A stretch of DNA of 64,000 nt from CAVQGM01 sp963712065 (GCA_963712065.1 CAVQGM010000001.1:930001-994000); one strand, 5' to 3'. Positions 15,682 through 23,605 are shown, counted from the first letter of the stretch. Translations and numbers: made by a program. Notes: a model not told the origin generated them from the sequence alone.

Positions 15682-16767
15682 ATGGCCGACGACGTCCGCT
15701 ACGGCATCATCGGCTCGGGGATGATGGGGGTCGAGCACCTGCTCAACCTCCAGCACGTCCCGGGCGCCCGCGTCGTCGCCGTGGCCGACCCCCACGAGGG
15801 GTCGCAGCGGTGGGCGGTCGACCTCGCCGGACCCGAGGCGGCGCTGGCCGTGTTCGACGACCACCGGGCCCTGCTCGACGCCGGCCTGTGCGACGCGGTC
15901 GTCGTGGCCACCCCCAACCACACCCACGTCGACGTCATGGCCGACGTGCTCGCCGTCGAGGGCCTGCACGTCCTCGTCGAGAAGCCGCTGTGCACCACCG
16001 TCGCCGACTGCCGGCGGGTGATCGACGCGTCGCGGGGCCACCGGGGCGTCGTATGGGTCGGGCTCGAGTACCGCTACATGCCGCCGGTGGCCCGGCTCGT
16101 GGCGCGGGTGCATGCCGGCGACGTCGGGCAGGTCCGCATGGTCGCCGTGCGCGAGCACCGCTTCCCCTTCCTGCGCAAGGTCGGCGACTGGAACCGCTTC
16201 AGCCGCAACACCGGGGGCACCCTCGTCGAGAAGTGCTGCCACTTCTTCGACCTCATGAACCTGGTGACCGGCGACCGGCCGGTGCGGGTGCAGGCGTCGG
16301 GCGCCCAGGACGTGAACCACCTCGACGAGTCCTACGGCGGCGAGGTGCCCGACATCGTCGACAACGCCTTCGTCATCGTCGACTACGCCGGTGGGGCGCG
16401 GGCCATGCTCGACCTGTGCATGTTCGCCGAGGCGAGTCAGGAGCAGGAGGAGATCAGCGTCGTCGGCGACCTCGGGAAGGTCGAGGCGTTCCTGCCGTCG
16501 TCGACCGTGCGCATCGGGCGACGCGAGCAGGGACGGCCGGGCGTGGCGAGTGAGTCCGTCACCGACGACCGGGTGGCCTACGAGGGCTTCCACCACGGCT
16601 CGAGCTACCTCGAGCACCTCGACTTCCTCGACGCGATCCGCTCCGGCGGCACGGCCGGTGTCGGCCTCGACGAGGGGCTGTGGTCGGTGGCGATGGGCGT
16701 GGCCGCCCACCGCTCCATCGACGAGGGCCGGACCGTGACCCTCGACGAGGTGCTGGCGGAGCACTGA
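15682..16767 (+). CDS. Gfo/Idh/MocA family oxidoreductase
   Basis: 361-aa NAD(P)-dependent dehydrogenase acting typically on sugars or inositols. Rossmann motif IIGSGMMGVEH at residues 8-18, then the family hallmark VLVEKPLCTTVADC containing the EKP catalytic Lys, and GGTLVEKCCHFFDLMNLV in the substrate domain. The last 25 bp of the gene belong to a 67-bp direct repeat whose second copy abuts the tRNA-Lys 1 kb downstream, suggesting that gene and tRNA were once adjacent. Confidence 0.92.
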   Translation: MADDVRYGIIGSGMMGVEHLLNLQHVPGARVVAVADPHEGSQRWAVDLAGPEAALAVFDDHRALLDAGLCDAVVVATPNHTHVDVMADVLAVEGLHVLVEKPLCTTVADCRRVIDASRGHRGVVWVGLEYRYMPPVARLVARVHAGDVGQVRMVAVREHRFPFLRKVGDWNRFSRNTGGTLVEKCCHFFDLMNLVTGDRPVRVQASGAQDVNHLDESYGGEVPDIVDNAFVIVDYAGGARAMLDLCMFAEASQEQEEISVVGDLGKVEAFLPSSTVRIGRREQGRPGVASESVTDDRVAYEGFHHGSSYLEHLDFLDAIRSGGTAGVGLDEGLWSVAMGVAAHRSIDEGRTVTLDEVLAEH

Positions 16768-16809
16768 GGGTGGCGCTCGTGCGGGACGTGGGCCGCCCGG
16801 GGCTCGAAC
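16743..16809 (+). repeat. 67-bp direct repeat, left copy
   Basis: Identical to 17787-17853 except for one base (the A of the oxidoreductase TGA is G in the right copy). This copy contains the final 25 bp of the oxidoreductase gene, a 21-bp spacer and the last 21 nt of tRNA-Lys (counterpart of 17833-17853), after which similarity stops. It looks like an attachment-site duplicate at a tRNA 3' end. Confidence 0.85.
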
Positions 16810-17110
16810 GCCACCTCCCCGGTGACGACGTCGAGATCCGCCTGGGGGAGCGGCGGCTCACCTGTTCGTGACGACCCCTCCGGGCCTCCTTCCCCCTGGG
16901 CGAACTCCGACGATCAGGTGTCCGAGAAGCCGGGTCAGCTCCAGAGACGGTGGCGATGGACCCCGCGGGCGATCCGGAGTTGCGTTGGGTCGTTGTGCCC
17001 TGGATCCGGAGGGCTGACGGGGGTTGAGTCGGGGTTGACAAGGTGCTTGTGGCCTGCCGCTGGTCCCTGGATCAGGTGGTTCGCTCCCGGGGCGGTTCGA
17101 GGAGGCCGAC
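16810..17110. other. Intergenic stretch before lipoprotein gene
   Basis: No convincing gene on either strand. It contains a TTGACA at 17035-17040, but no matching -10 lies 16-18 nt downstream. An AGGAGG at 17101-17106 serves the lipoprotein ATG. The base composition looks somewhat less GC-rich than the surrounding coding DNA. Confidence 0.5.
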
Positions 17111-17644
17111 ATGAGACGATCCGTACGCACACTGTGCATCCTGTGCTGCCTCGCTCTGGCCGGTGGCCTCGCTGTGGCCGGTTGCAGCGACAGCGACGAT
17201 GAGACCACGACGACGACCGCCGAAGCTCCGGCGACGACCGAAGCGCCGGGCTTCAGTGCCGTGACCGGGGAGGGCATGGTCCGCGTGACCCTCGACGGGC
17301 AGCTCCCTGCGAACTGGCCCGAGGACTTCCCGCTCCCCGACGGGGCGACACCCGTGGGTTCGGGCAGGATGGCGGGCGAGGAGACCACCACGATGATCGG
17401 CGTCTTCAGCGCCACGGGCACCGCCCGAGAGACCTACGAGTTCTATCGGGACAACCCCGACCTGACCGTGACCGATTCGAGCATCTTCGGTGCCGCCGGC
17501 CCCGATGACCCGGCCACGGTGATGCTGAACGGTCAATTCCCCGGACGGGTCTCGGTGATCGTCCAATCGGGGACCACCTACATCATCGCGAATCTCCAAA
17601 CCAGCAGCTCGGGGACGACGACCGAGAACGGCGCTGGCGCCTAG
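17111..17644 (+). CDS. putative secreted lipoprotein
   Basis: 177-aa exported protein. The N-terminus has a basic start (MRRSVR), a hydrophobic core and the lipobox LAVAGC with Cys at about residue 22. A Thr/Glu-rich linker (DDETTTTTAEAPATTEAP) precedes a globular domain of about 125 residues with no family I recognise. AGGAGG lies 5 nt before the ATG. The gene lies alone between the two copies of the 67-bp repeat, so it is the only cargo of the putative insertion. Confidence 0.8.
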   Translation: MRRSVRTLCILCCLALAGGLAVAGCSDSDDETTTTTAEAPATTEAPGFSAVTGEGMVRVTLDGQLPANWPEDFPLPDGATPVGSGRMAGEETTTMIGVFSATGTARETYEFYRDNPDLTVTDSSIFGAAGPDDPATVMLNGQFPGRVSVIVQSGTTYIIANLQTSSSGTTTENGAGA

Positions 17645-17786
17645 GCCAGCCCGAGGCTGGGGCTGGCGGGTGCAGGACGCTGCGATCGGTTCGCCCAGCG
17701 TCGTCGGGTGGGCCATCGGATCCGACCGGGAACGCCCCTGCCGACAGGAACGGAGCTCGCTCCCCTGAAGGGGTCGACAACTCGTC

Positions 17787-17853
17787 CGACGAGGTGCTGG
17801 CGGAGCACTGGGGGTGGCGCTCGTGCGGGACGTGGGCCGCCCGGGGCTCGAAC
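17787..17853 (+). repeat. 67-bp direct repeat, right copy
   Basis: Right copy of the repeat at 16743-16809. It carries a remnant of the oxidoreductase 3' end (25 bp, stop codon changed from TGA to TGG) joined to the 3' end of the intact tRNA-Lys gene. Confidence 0.85.
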
Positions 17854-17905
17854 CCGGCACCTTGGGATTAAAAGTCCCCTGCTCTACCCGATGAGCTAGC
17901 GGCCC
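17833..17905 (-). tRNA. tRNA-Lys (TTT anticodon)
   Basis: 73-nt cloverleaf on the minus strand. The acceptor GGGCCGC pairs with GCGGCCC plus discriminator A; the D-arm is GCTC/GAGC around ATCGGGTA; the anticodon loop is CTTTTAA (anticodon TTT); the T-arm is CCGGG-TTCGAGC-CCCGG. The anticodon stem has one G-A mismatch at its outer pair. CCA is not encoded. Its 3' 21 nt are duplicated at 16789-16809. Confidence 0.95.
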
Positions 17906-17920
17906 GGAAGGACCGTACTC

Positions 17921-18070
17921 ATCACGGGCCACGAGCGCGTGACGGCGCCGGGCGCCGACGGGCAGCGGGCACTGAAGGATCGGGCCGCAGCCGAGGGCAT
18001 CTCGATGCCGGAGGCGACGCGGCACGCCATCCGCGAGCTCGTGACGCGCCGCGAGCACCCGGCGCGGGTC
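17921..18070 (+). pseudogene. RHH-type antitoxin remnant
   Basis: The frame from about 17921 encodes LKDRAAAEGISMPEATRHAIRELVTRREHPARV, the helix-turn-helix part of a ribbon-helix-helix antitoxin. The N-terminal strand region is poor and the C-terminal tail is lost where the frame runs into Doc-like sequence. It lies just after the 5' end of the divergent tRNA-Lys and is followed by a Doc remnant, the usual order of an antitoxin-toxin pair. Not expected to make a functional antitoxin. Confidence 0.55.
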
Positions 18071-18078
18071 ACGGCGGC

Positions 18079-18299
18079 GAGGTGCCCGACATCCTCGAGC
18101 TCCACGCTGGTGCGATCGACCGCCTCGGCCTGTGAACGAACCGGCCGACTTCGCCAACCACTCGTTGGTCGACGGCAACGAACGGCTGGGGTGACTCGCG
18201 ACCGCGCCCTTCCTCGACATCAACGGGGCGAGCGTCGCGAACGCCTCGAACGAGGACGTCTACGAGCTGGTGATGGAGGTCGCCTCCGGCCGCGTCGGC
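18079..18299 (+). pseudogene. Doc (death-on-curing, Fic-fold) toxin remnant
   Basis: Fragments of one Doc protein: EVPDILELHAGAIDRLGL (frame of 18079) ending at a TGA, then in another frame from 18135 FANHSLVDGNERLG with the Fic/Doc signature HxxxDGN(K/E)R, a TGA at 18192, and LDINGASVANASNEDVYELVMEVASG. Compared with normal Doc proteins about 45 internal codons are missing between the first two pieces. Frameshift, deletion and nonsense codon together make it clearly dead. Confidence 0.65.
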
Positions 18300-18430
18300 A
18301 GCACAGGCGGTGGTTCGCCGTTCCACCGAGGGCCCCGGCCCGCCACGGCTGGCGAGGCGGACCCGTGGGCTCCGGCGACGGGCCTGCTCGGCGAGGGACG
18401 TGAGACGTACCCTGTGGTCGGAGGTGTGCT

Positions 18431-18814
18431 GTGCTCGAGTTCGACGAGCTCGCCGCTGCGGGCGCGGCGGTGCTGTTCTCGAGCCACCAGCTCGACCTGG
18501 TCGAGGACCTGTGTGAGGACGTGGTGATCGTCGACCAGGGCCGGATCGTGCTGGCCGGCGAGCTCGAGGAGCTGCGGGCCGCGATGCCACACCGATTCGT
18601 CGAGATCCGCTACCAGGGCCCGTCGCCGGACTGGTCGGGTCTGGGGCCGGCAGAGATCGTCGAGACGAAGGATGGCCGGATTCGGTTGCGTGTCGACCGT
18701 GACATCGACCTGCCTGCGGTCCTGGCCGCCGTCGGCGAGACCACCCACGTCACGTCGTTCGCCTACGAGCCACCGGCCCTGTCGGAGCTGTTCCGCCAGG
18801 CGGTGGCGCCGTGA
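18431..18814 (+). pseudogene. 5'-truncated ABC transporter ATPase
   Basis: 127-aa frame equivalent to the last two fifths of a NatA-like ATPase. It starts just before the H-loop (LAAAGAAVLFSSHQLDLVEDLC) and keeps the C-terminal accessory domain, but lacks Walker A, the LSGGQ signature and Walker B. GTG 18431 is the first possible start. The stop overlaps the permease GTG (GTGA), as in an intact operon. The break joins ABC sequence to the Doc remnant region, consistent with a deletion. ATP hydrolysis by this fragment is not possible. Confidence 0.7.
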
Positions 18815-20025
18815 CCGGCAGGCAGCAGGCGTGGCTCGTCGCCCTCCGGGAGATCCGGGAGCGGAGCCGGTCGCGGGCGTTCCGGGCCTCGGTGGTGGTG
18901 ATGATCCTCGTCGTGGTCGGAGCGATCGTGCTGCCCACCCTGCTCACCGGCAACGACAACACCAAGGACATCGGCCTCGTCGGCACCGTCCCGGATGCGC
19001 TGCCTGCCGCCATCCAGATCCAGAGCGACGCGGTCGACGTCGAAGCACGCGTCCGCCCCTACGACAGCTTCGCCGCGGGCGAGGAAGCGGTGCGCCGTCG
19101 CGACATCGACGTGCTCGTCGTCGACGGCCAGCGACTCGAGTGGCGTGGCCAGGCTGACCAGCAGTTGCAGGCGCTCGTCACCGGGGCGATCCAGCTGGTC
19201 GCGGTGCAGGAACGGGCCACGGACGCGGGCATCAGCCCCGATGCCCTGTTCTCCCTCGTCGCACCGGTCCCCATCGACAACCTCGAGCTCGGCTCCGTCG
19301 CCGGACGCAACCCCGACGACGAGATGGCCGCCTTCCTCATGACCGCCCTGCTCTTCATCGCCATCAGCACCTACGGCAACCTGGTGCTGACCGGCGTGGT
19401 CGAGGAGAAGGCCAGCCGAGTCATCGAGGTCCTGCTCGCCCGCATCCCGGCCCGGAGCCTCCTGGCCGGCAAGGTCGCCGGCATCGGTCTGCTCGGGCTC
19501 GCCCAGATCGGCGTCACCGCACTCGCCGCGCTGGCCGCGACCGCCGCCGTCGATTCCTTCGACCTCCCGGCTGCACGCGGGGAGGTGATCGCCTGGGCCG
19601 TCGCCTGGTTCGTCCTCGGCTACGCCCTCTACGCCATGGTCTACGGCGCCCTCGGTTCGCTCGCCTCCCGCACCGAGGACGCCCAGAGCGTCGCCGGACC
19701 GGTCCTGGTCGTGCTCATCGCCGCCTACTTCGTCTCGTTCGCTGCCATCGGCCGCCCCGACGACGGCTGGGTGAGGTTCGCGTCCCTGTTCCCCCCGACG
19801 GCGCCCTTCGCCATGCCCAGCCGCATCGCGATGGGGGCCACCACCTGGTGGGAGCCGGTCGTCGCTGCCGTCCTCGCCCTCGCCACCATCGCCGGGCTCG
19901 TGCAGATCGCCGGCTACGTCTACACCCGCGCCATCCTCCACACCGGGCCGACGCTCCGGTTGCGCGACGTCTGGCGAGGCACCGACACCCCCGGCCCCGC
20001 GCCCGACGCCGGTACGGCACCCTGA
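18811..20025 (+). CDS. ABC-2 type permease (NatB-like), partner ATPase truncated
   Basis: 404-aa membrane protein: one N-terminal hydrophobic span (residues 28-50), a large extracytoplasmic domain of about 130 residues, then at least five spans from residue 170 on. ASRVIEVLLARIPARSLLAGKVAGIGLLGL is the conserved coupling region of the NatB/YhaP-type permeases. The frame is intact, yet the ATPase encoded immediately upstream lacks its catalytic core, so the transporter works only if it borrows another ATPase. Confidence 0.85.
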   Translation: MTGRQQAWLVALREIRERSRSRAFRASVVVMILVVVGAIVLPTLLTGNDNTKDIGLVGTVPDALPAAIQIQSDAVDVEARVRPYDSFAAGEEAVRRRDIDVLVVDGQRLEWRGQADQQLQALVTGAIQLVAVQERATDAGISPDALFSLVAPVPIDNLELGSVAGRNPDDEMAAFLMTALLFIAISTYGNLVLTGVVEEKASRVIEVLLARIPARSLLAGKVAGIGLLGLAQIGVTALAALAATAAVDSFDLPAARGEVIAWAVAWFVLGYALYAMVYGALGSLASRTEDAQSVAGPVLVVLIAAYFVSFAAIGRPDDGWVRFASLFPPTAPFAMPSRIAMGATTWWEPVVAAVLALATIAGLVQIAGYVYTRAILHTGPTLRLRDVWRGTDTPGPAPDAGTAP

Positions 20026-20218
20026 GCCTCGACGATCCACCCCGTGGACGACCGGCGACAGACACCAGTCGCTTCCCGGGCGAGTTGCTCAGCGGATCTC
20101 GTCGACGTCAGCCCGGTTTCGGCGACCCGATGGAGAACCCGACAAGCCCGGTGAGCAGCGCGGTGACGTCGCCGTCGCCTGATCCGGCACCGGCACTGGG
20201 GTGAGCGCCGTCCTGGCC

Positions 20219-20683
20219 TCAGCCGCCGGACTCCGCCGAGGCCGCGAGTCGCTCGAGCGTCTGTTCCATCCCGGCCCGGTTGTGGCTGGCCCGGTCGGCG
20301 ACGCCGGTCGCCAACCGGGCAACGGGTTTGAACAGGCCGGGACGCAGGTCGGTCCACGTCTCGGTGACCCGGCACCCGGTCTCCGTCGACTCGATGTCGT
20401 AGCACCAGTCGGCGACCCGGATGCCCGCGACGCCGACCCGGAACGAGAACCGCCGACCTGGCTCCACGTCGACCAGCGTCGCCACGGTCTTCCACTTCTT
20501 CGTGCCGTTGCGGTTCGTGCCGCGGAACTTCGCGCCGGGGACCGGGCCCGTCGCTCCCCCGACCCACTCGCCACCGACGTTCTCGGGCGACCATTCGCCC
20601 ATCCGGGTCACGTCGGAGACCATCGCCCACACGAGCTCCGCCGGCGCTGCGATCTCCCGGGTGACGCTCACCTCGGTTCCCAT
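20219..20683 (-). CDS. SRPBCC family protein (polyketide cyclase-like)
   Basis: 154-aa START/Bet v1-like helix-grip protein. It starts EVSVTREIAAPAELVWAMVSDVTRMGEWSPE, the typical ligand-pocket opening, and ends with the long amphipathic helix AGMEQTLERLAASAES. Such proteins bind hydrophobic ligands; the ligand here is unknown. Monocistronic, with its own leaderless-type promoter. Confidence 0.88.
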   Translation of the reverse strand: MGTEVSVTREIAAPAELVWAMVSDVTRMGEWSPENVGGEWVGGATGPVPGAKFRGTNRNGTKKWKTVATLVDVEPGRRFSFRVGVAGIRVADWCYDIESTETGCRVTETWTDLRPGLFKPVARLATGVADRASHNRAGMEQTLERLAASAESGG

Positions 20684-20690
20684 CCAGCCG

Positions 20691-20696
20691 ACCCTA
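20691..20696 (-). promoter_or_regulatory. -10 element, leaderless type (SRPBCC gene)
   Basis: TAGGGT on the minus strand ends 7 nt before the ATG at 20683; no Shine-Dalgarno. Confidence 0.5.
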
Positions 20697-20730
20697 GCCG
20701 TCGCTCGACCCCTGGTGACCGTGGTCCCGG

Positions 20731-21273
20731 CTACCCCACCCGATCGTGGTGGGCGCCGACGATGAAGACCGCCAGCACCGCCGGCACGTCACCCGAGTTC
20801 GACCACCGATGGCGGGTGCCGTTCTGCACGACGGTGTCTCCCGGCCCGAGCACGACCTCGGCGCCGTCGTCGAGCTCGAGGGTGACCCGGCCCGACAACA
20901 CCACCTCGCAGTCGAGCGTCGGGGTCGTGTGCATGCCGGGGTCGTCGGGCTCGAGGAACTCGGCCAGACCGGGGAGCCGCTCGGCGAACTCGGCCAACGC
21001 CGCCTCGACGTCGACGTCGGCGGGCACGCCGGCACCGCCGTCGGGCGGCACCGTGAACAAGCCGAAGCGGAAGCCGCCGAGCGGCGGGAAGTACGTGGTG
21101 TGCGGCGGGCGCGACCCGTCGTCGGGGAACCGGAGCGGCTCGTCGGCCCCCCACAAGCGCACGAACTCGCTCCCCGGCATGAGCGACAGGGTGACCGGCT
21201 CGACCGCCTCGTCGGCGACGAACACCGCCTTCCCCTGGGCGTCGTGCCCCGTCACCACTCGACGTGCCGACAT
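20731..21273 (-). CDS. cupin domain-containing protein
   Basis: 180-aa protein. The C-terminal half (about residues 110-175) is a cupin barrel: PGMHTTPTLDCEVVLSGRVTLELDDG, then GPGDTVVQNGTRHRWSN with the second-motif His. The N-terminal half has conserved aromatic segments (PPHTTYFPPLGGFRFGLF) seen in small stand-alone cupins of unknown role. ATG 21273 chosen; the longer frame upstream overlaps the next gene. Confidence 0.85.
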   Translation of the reverse strand: MSARRVVTGHDAQGKAVFVADEAVEPVTLSLMPGSEFVRLWGADEPLRFPDDGSRPPHTTYFPPLGGFRFGLFTVPPDGGAGVPADVDVEAALAEFAERLPGLAEFLEPDDPGMHTTPTLDCEVVLSGRVTLELDDGAEVVLGPGDTVVQNGTRHRWSNSGDVPAVLAVFIVGAHHDRVG

Positions 21274-21346
21274 GCGTCTCCCCTCGACCGTGACCCGGCG
21301 CGACGTCCGGCGAGGCCGGACCCTACGCCCCCCGAACGGTGCCTGC

Positions 21347-21763
21347 TCACCCCTCGGGGGACGACTCCCCGGGCTCGCGCCGCGGGCCCACCTTCTGCTG
21401 CACCTGCTCGCCCAGGGCGTCGAGGGTCGACGCCACCGCCGAGCCGAACGCGTTGGCGCTGCGGACGGCCTTGTCGCGGACCTGGGTGTCGTCGATGGAC
21501 CGTCCGATGGCCGCCATCGCCTCCGAGAACGCCTGGCCGGCGCGATCGAGCGCTTCCCGCAACCGGGGGTCGGCGGCCTCGTTGGCCCCGTGGTAGCGAC
21601 GACGGAACTCCTCGGCCAGCCCGTTGATGGCGGAGCCGACCTCGTCCCACTGCCGGCCGACCTGGGCCCACGGCGAGCCGGTGTCACCGCCGGCCTCGTC
21701 ATCGGTGGGTCGGGGGTCGCCGGTGGGTCGGGGGTCGCCGGTGGGAGACGGGGTCGAGGTCAT
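21347..21763 (-). CDS. hypothetical helical protein with N-terminal repeat
   Basis: 138 aa, no transmembrane segment. Residues 7-20 contain a duplicated GDPRPT unit caused by a tandem 18-bp DNA repeat (around 21709-21745). Residues 30-125 are predicted helical and amphipathic (WAQVGRQWDEVGSAINGLAEEFRRRY, LDALGEQVQQKVG), resembling small actinobacterial proteins that may coat membranes or DNA, but I cannot assign a family. Confidence 0.6.
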   Translation of the reverse strand: MTSTPSPTGDPRPTGDPRPTDDEAGGDTGSPWAQVGRQWDEVGSAINGLAEEFRRRYHGANEAADPRLREALDRAGQAFSEAMAAIGRSIDDTQVRDKAVRSANAFGSAVASTLDALGEQVQQKVGPRREPGESSPEG

Positions 21764-21820
21764 GGACAGACCGTCGCGCCGTCGTCGACGTCGGTCAACG
21801 CCGTGGGCGAGCCGGACTCG

Positions 21821-21826
21821 TAGCCT
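21821..21826 (+). promoter_or_regulatory. -10 element, leaderless type (arfB)
   Basis: TAGCCT ends 6 nt before the GTG at 21833. Confidence 0.5.
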
Positions 21827-21832
21827 GACGGG

Positions 21833-22250
21833 GTGGACGGCGAGCACGGCGACCTGCGGGTCAACCAGCAGTTGCGGATCCCCGCCGACGAGATCGTGTG
21901 GCGATTCACGACCAGCTCCGGGCCGGGCGGTCAGCACGCCAACCGGGCGGCGACGCCGCGCCGAGGCCCGCTTCGACATCGCCCGCTCGGCCTCCCTGTC
22001 GGACGCGCAGCGGGCGCGCCTGCTCGAGGCCCTGGGGCCCGAGCTCCGGGTGGCGTGCGACGAATCGCGCTCGCAGGCACGCAACCGGGCCCTGGCGCTC
22101 GAGCGCCTCCGGTCGCGGCTGGCCGGCGCCCTGCGCCCCCGGCGGTCGCGCCGACCGACGGCGCCGACCCGGGCCAGCGTGCAGCGACGCCTCGACGCCA
22201 AGCGGCGTCGGAGCGAGACCAAGCGCAGCCGCCGCCCGCCCGACGACTGA
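21833..22250 (+). pseudogene. arfB: ArfB/YaeJ-type peptidyl-tRNA hydrolase with +1 frameshift
   Basis: Ribosome-rescue factor that hydrolyses peptidyl-tRNA on stalled ribosomes. The first frame gives LRVNQQLRIPADEIVWRFT and the catalytic GPGGQHAN (GGQ motif); the next frame continues ARFDIARSASLSDAQRARLLEALG and the basic ribosome-binding tail ending RRSETKRSRR. The total length of 418 nt is one base more than a multiple of three, and the surplus base lies in the GC tract just after GGQHAN (about 21950-21965). Corrected, the protein is a normal 138 aa. Either an assembly error or a fresh mutation. Confidence 0.75.
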
Positions 22251-22273
22251 CGGCGAAGACCAGCGAAGGCCCG

Positions 22274-22702
22274 CTACCGCGGACCCGGGGGGTGGACGAC
22301 GGTCACCGGGCAGGGCGAGTAGTGCATGACCTGCTGGCTGACCGAGCCGAGCACGAGGCCCTTGAACCCGCCGAGCCCCCGTGACCCGACCACGATCAGG
22401 TCGTCCTCGGTGGCGGTGTCGAGGATGGCCCGCACCGGGGCGTCCTCGACGATGAGCGGCTCGACCCGGTCGGCGCCGTCCTCGCCGAGCTCGGCGACGA
22501 GGGTCTCGCGCAGGCGCGTGGCGACGGCCCGGCTCAGCTCGTCGAGCTCGGTGGGGGCGTCGGTGGCGACGATGAGCGGTGAGAACTCCCAGGCCCAGAC
22601 GGCGACGAGCGGCACGTCCCACTGCTCGGCCTCGGCCGCCGCCCAGCGCAGCGCCGCCTTCGAGCCGTCCGATCCGTCGACCCCCACGATCACCCGTCGC
22701 AT
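22274..22702 (-). CDS. universal stress protein (UspA family)
   Basis: 142-aa single-domain USP. VIVGVDGSDGSKAALRWAAAEA is the N-terminal strand and nucleotide loop, and VVGSRGLGGFKGLVLGSVSQQVMHYSPCPVTVV carries the G-2X-G-9X-G(S/T) ATP-binding signature. ATG 22702 is chosen over one seven codons upstream because GGAGG lies a few nt before it. A four-unit tandem repeat lies immediately upstream. Confidence 0.9.
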   Translation of the reverse strand: MRRVIVGVDGSDGSKAALRWAAAEAEQWDVPLVAVWAWEFSPLIVATDAPTELDELSRAVATRLRETLVAELGEDGADRVEPLIVEDAPVRAILDTATEDDLIVVGSRGLGGFKGLVLGSVSQQVMHYSPCPVTVVHPPGPR

Positions 22703-22736
22703 CGACCCTCCGTTCGTCGCCACCAGACCCTGTTCC

Positions 22737-22804
22737 TCACCATGGCCTGCCCCTCACCATGGCCTGCCCCTCAGCATGGCCCGCCCCTCAGCATGGCCCG
22801 CGGG
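22737..22804. repeat. Four tandem 17-bp repeats
   Basis: Units at 22737-22753, 22754-22770, 22771-22787 and 22788-22804. The first two are identical (TCACCATGGCCTGCCCC) and the last two differ by two or three bases. Each centres on a CCATGG or GCATGG core. They lie between the stop of the SDR gene and the start of the USP gene, on the same strand as both. Confidence 0.8.
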
Positions 22805-22840
22805 GCGGGCCGACCGGGACATCGTCGGCGCGGGCCGCCG

Positions 22841-23605
22841 TCAGGACCGCAGCGAGAGGCCGCCGTCGACCACGACGACCTGACCGGTGAGGTACCGGGA
22901 GCCGGCGACGTCGACGATCACCTGGGCGATGTCGTCGGCCTCGGCCGAGCGGCCGAGCGGCGCACGAGACGACATGGCGTCGTGCAGGGGGCCCCAGTCC
23001 TCGGTCCAGGGGGTGCGCACCAGGCCGGGGGCGACCGCGTTGACCCGCACCTCGGGCCCCACCACGTTGGCGACGAGGGCGGTCATGTGGTTGAGCGCCG
23101 CCTTCGACACCGCGTAGGGGATGGAGCTCCCGGTCGGTCGCACCCCGGCGACCGAGGTCACGTTGACGATGGCACCGTCGCCGTGGGCGGCGAGGTGGGG
23201 CACGGCCAGCCGGGTCAGCCGCCACGTGCCGAGCACGTTCACGTCGAGGATGCGGCGGAACACGTCGTCGGTCACGGCGTCGAGGTCGTGGTGGGGGATC
23301 ACCTCGGTCACCCCGGCGTTGTTCACGAGCACGTCGAGGCGTCCGTGGCGCTCGACGACGGTGTCGATCAGCCGCGCGCCGTCGGCCTCGTCGGCCACGT
23401 CGGCCTGCACGTACGACGCCGACGGCAACGACGCGGCGAGCGCCTCCCCGGCCTCGACCGAGCGGGCCGAGTTGACCACGACGGTGGCGCCGCCGGCAGC
23501 GAACCGGCGAGCGGTCGCCTCACCGATCCCGCTCGACGAGCCGGTGACGAGCACCACCCGGCCGCGCCACGCGGTGGCGGAGCCGTCGGTCGCCGGTCCG
23601 CTCAC
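22841..23605 (-). CDS. SDR-family oxidoreductase
   Basis: 254-aa short-chain dehydrogenase. TGSSSGIGEATA is the nucleotide-binding motif, NNAGVTE the structural NNAG, and the catalytic residues are in VNVTSVAGVRPTGSSIPYAVSKAAL (Ser, YxxxK). The C-terminus YLTGQVVVVDGGLSL is typical of 3-ketoacyl-ACP-reductase-like members. GTG 23605 overlaps the TlpA-like stop (GTGA). Confidence 0.92.
   Translation of the reverse strand: MSGPATDGSATAWRGRVVLVTGSSSGIGEATARRFAAGGATVVVNSARSVEAGEALAASLPSASYVQADVADEADGARLIDTVVERHGRLDVLVNNAGVTEVIPHHDLDAVTDDVFRRILDVNVLGTWRLTRLAVPHLAAHGDGAIVNVTSVAGVRPTGSSIPYAVSKAALNHMTALVANVVGPEVRVNAVAPGLVRTPWTEDWGPLHDAMSSRAPLGRSAEADDIAQVIVDVAGSRYLTGQVVVVDGGLSLRS

Noticed and set aside
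17035..17040. TTGACA as a consensus -35 before the lipoprotein gene
   Set aside because: No -10-like hexamer 16-18 nt downstream.
18192..18194. In-frame TGA in the Doc remnant as a selenocysteine codon, given selAB
   Set aside because: The position is not Cys in Doc proteins and the gene also has a frameshift and a deletion.
20102..20221. Read-through extension of about 36 residues after the SRPBCC TGA (ends FSIGSPKPG)
   Set aside because: No family SRPBCC protein that I know has such a tail, and the stretch is Gly/Asp-rich like random GC-rich frames.
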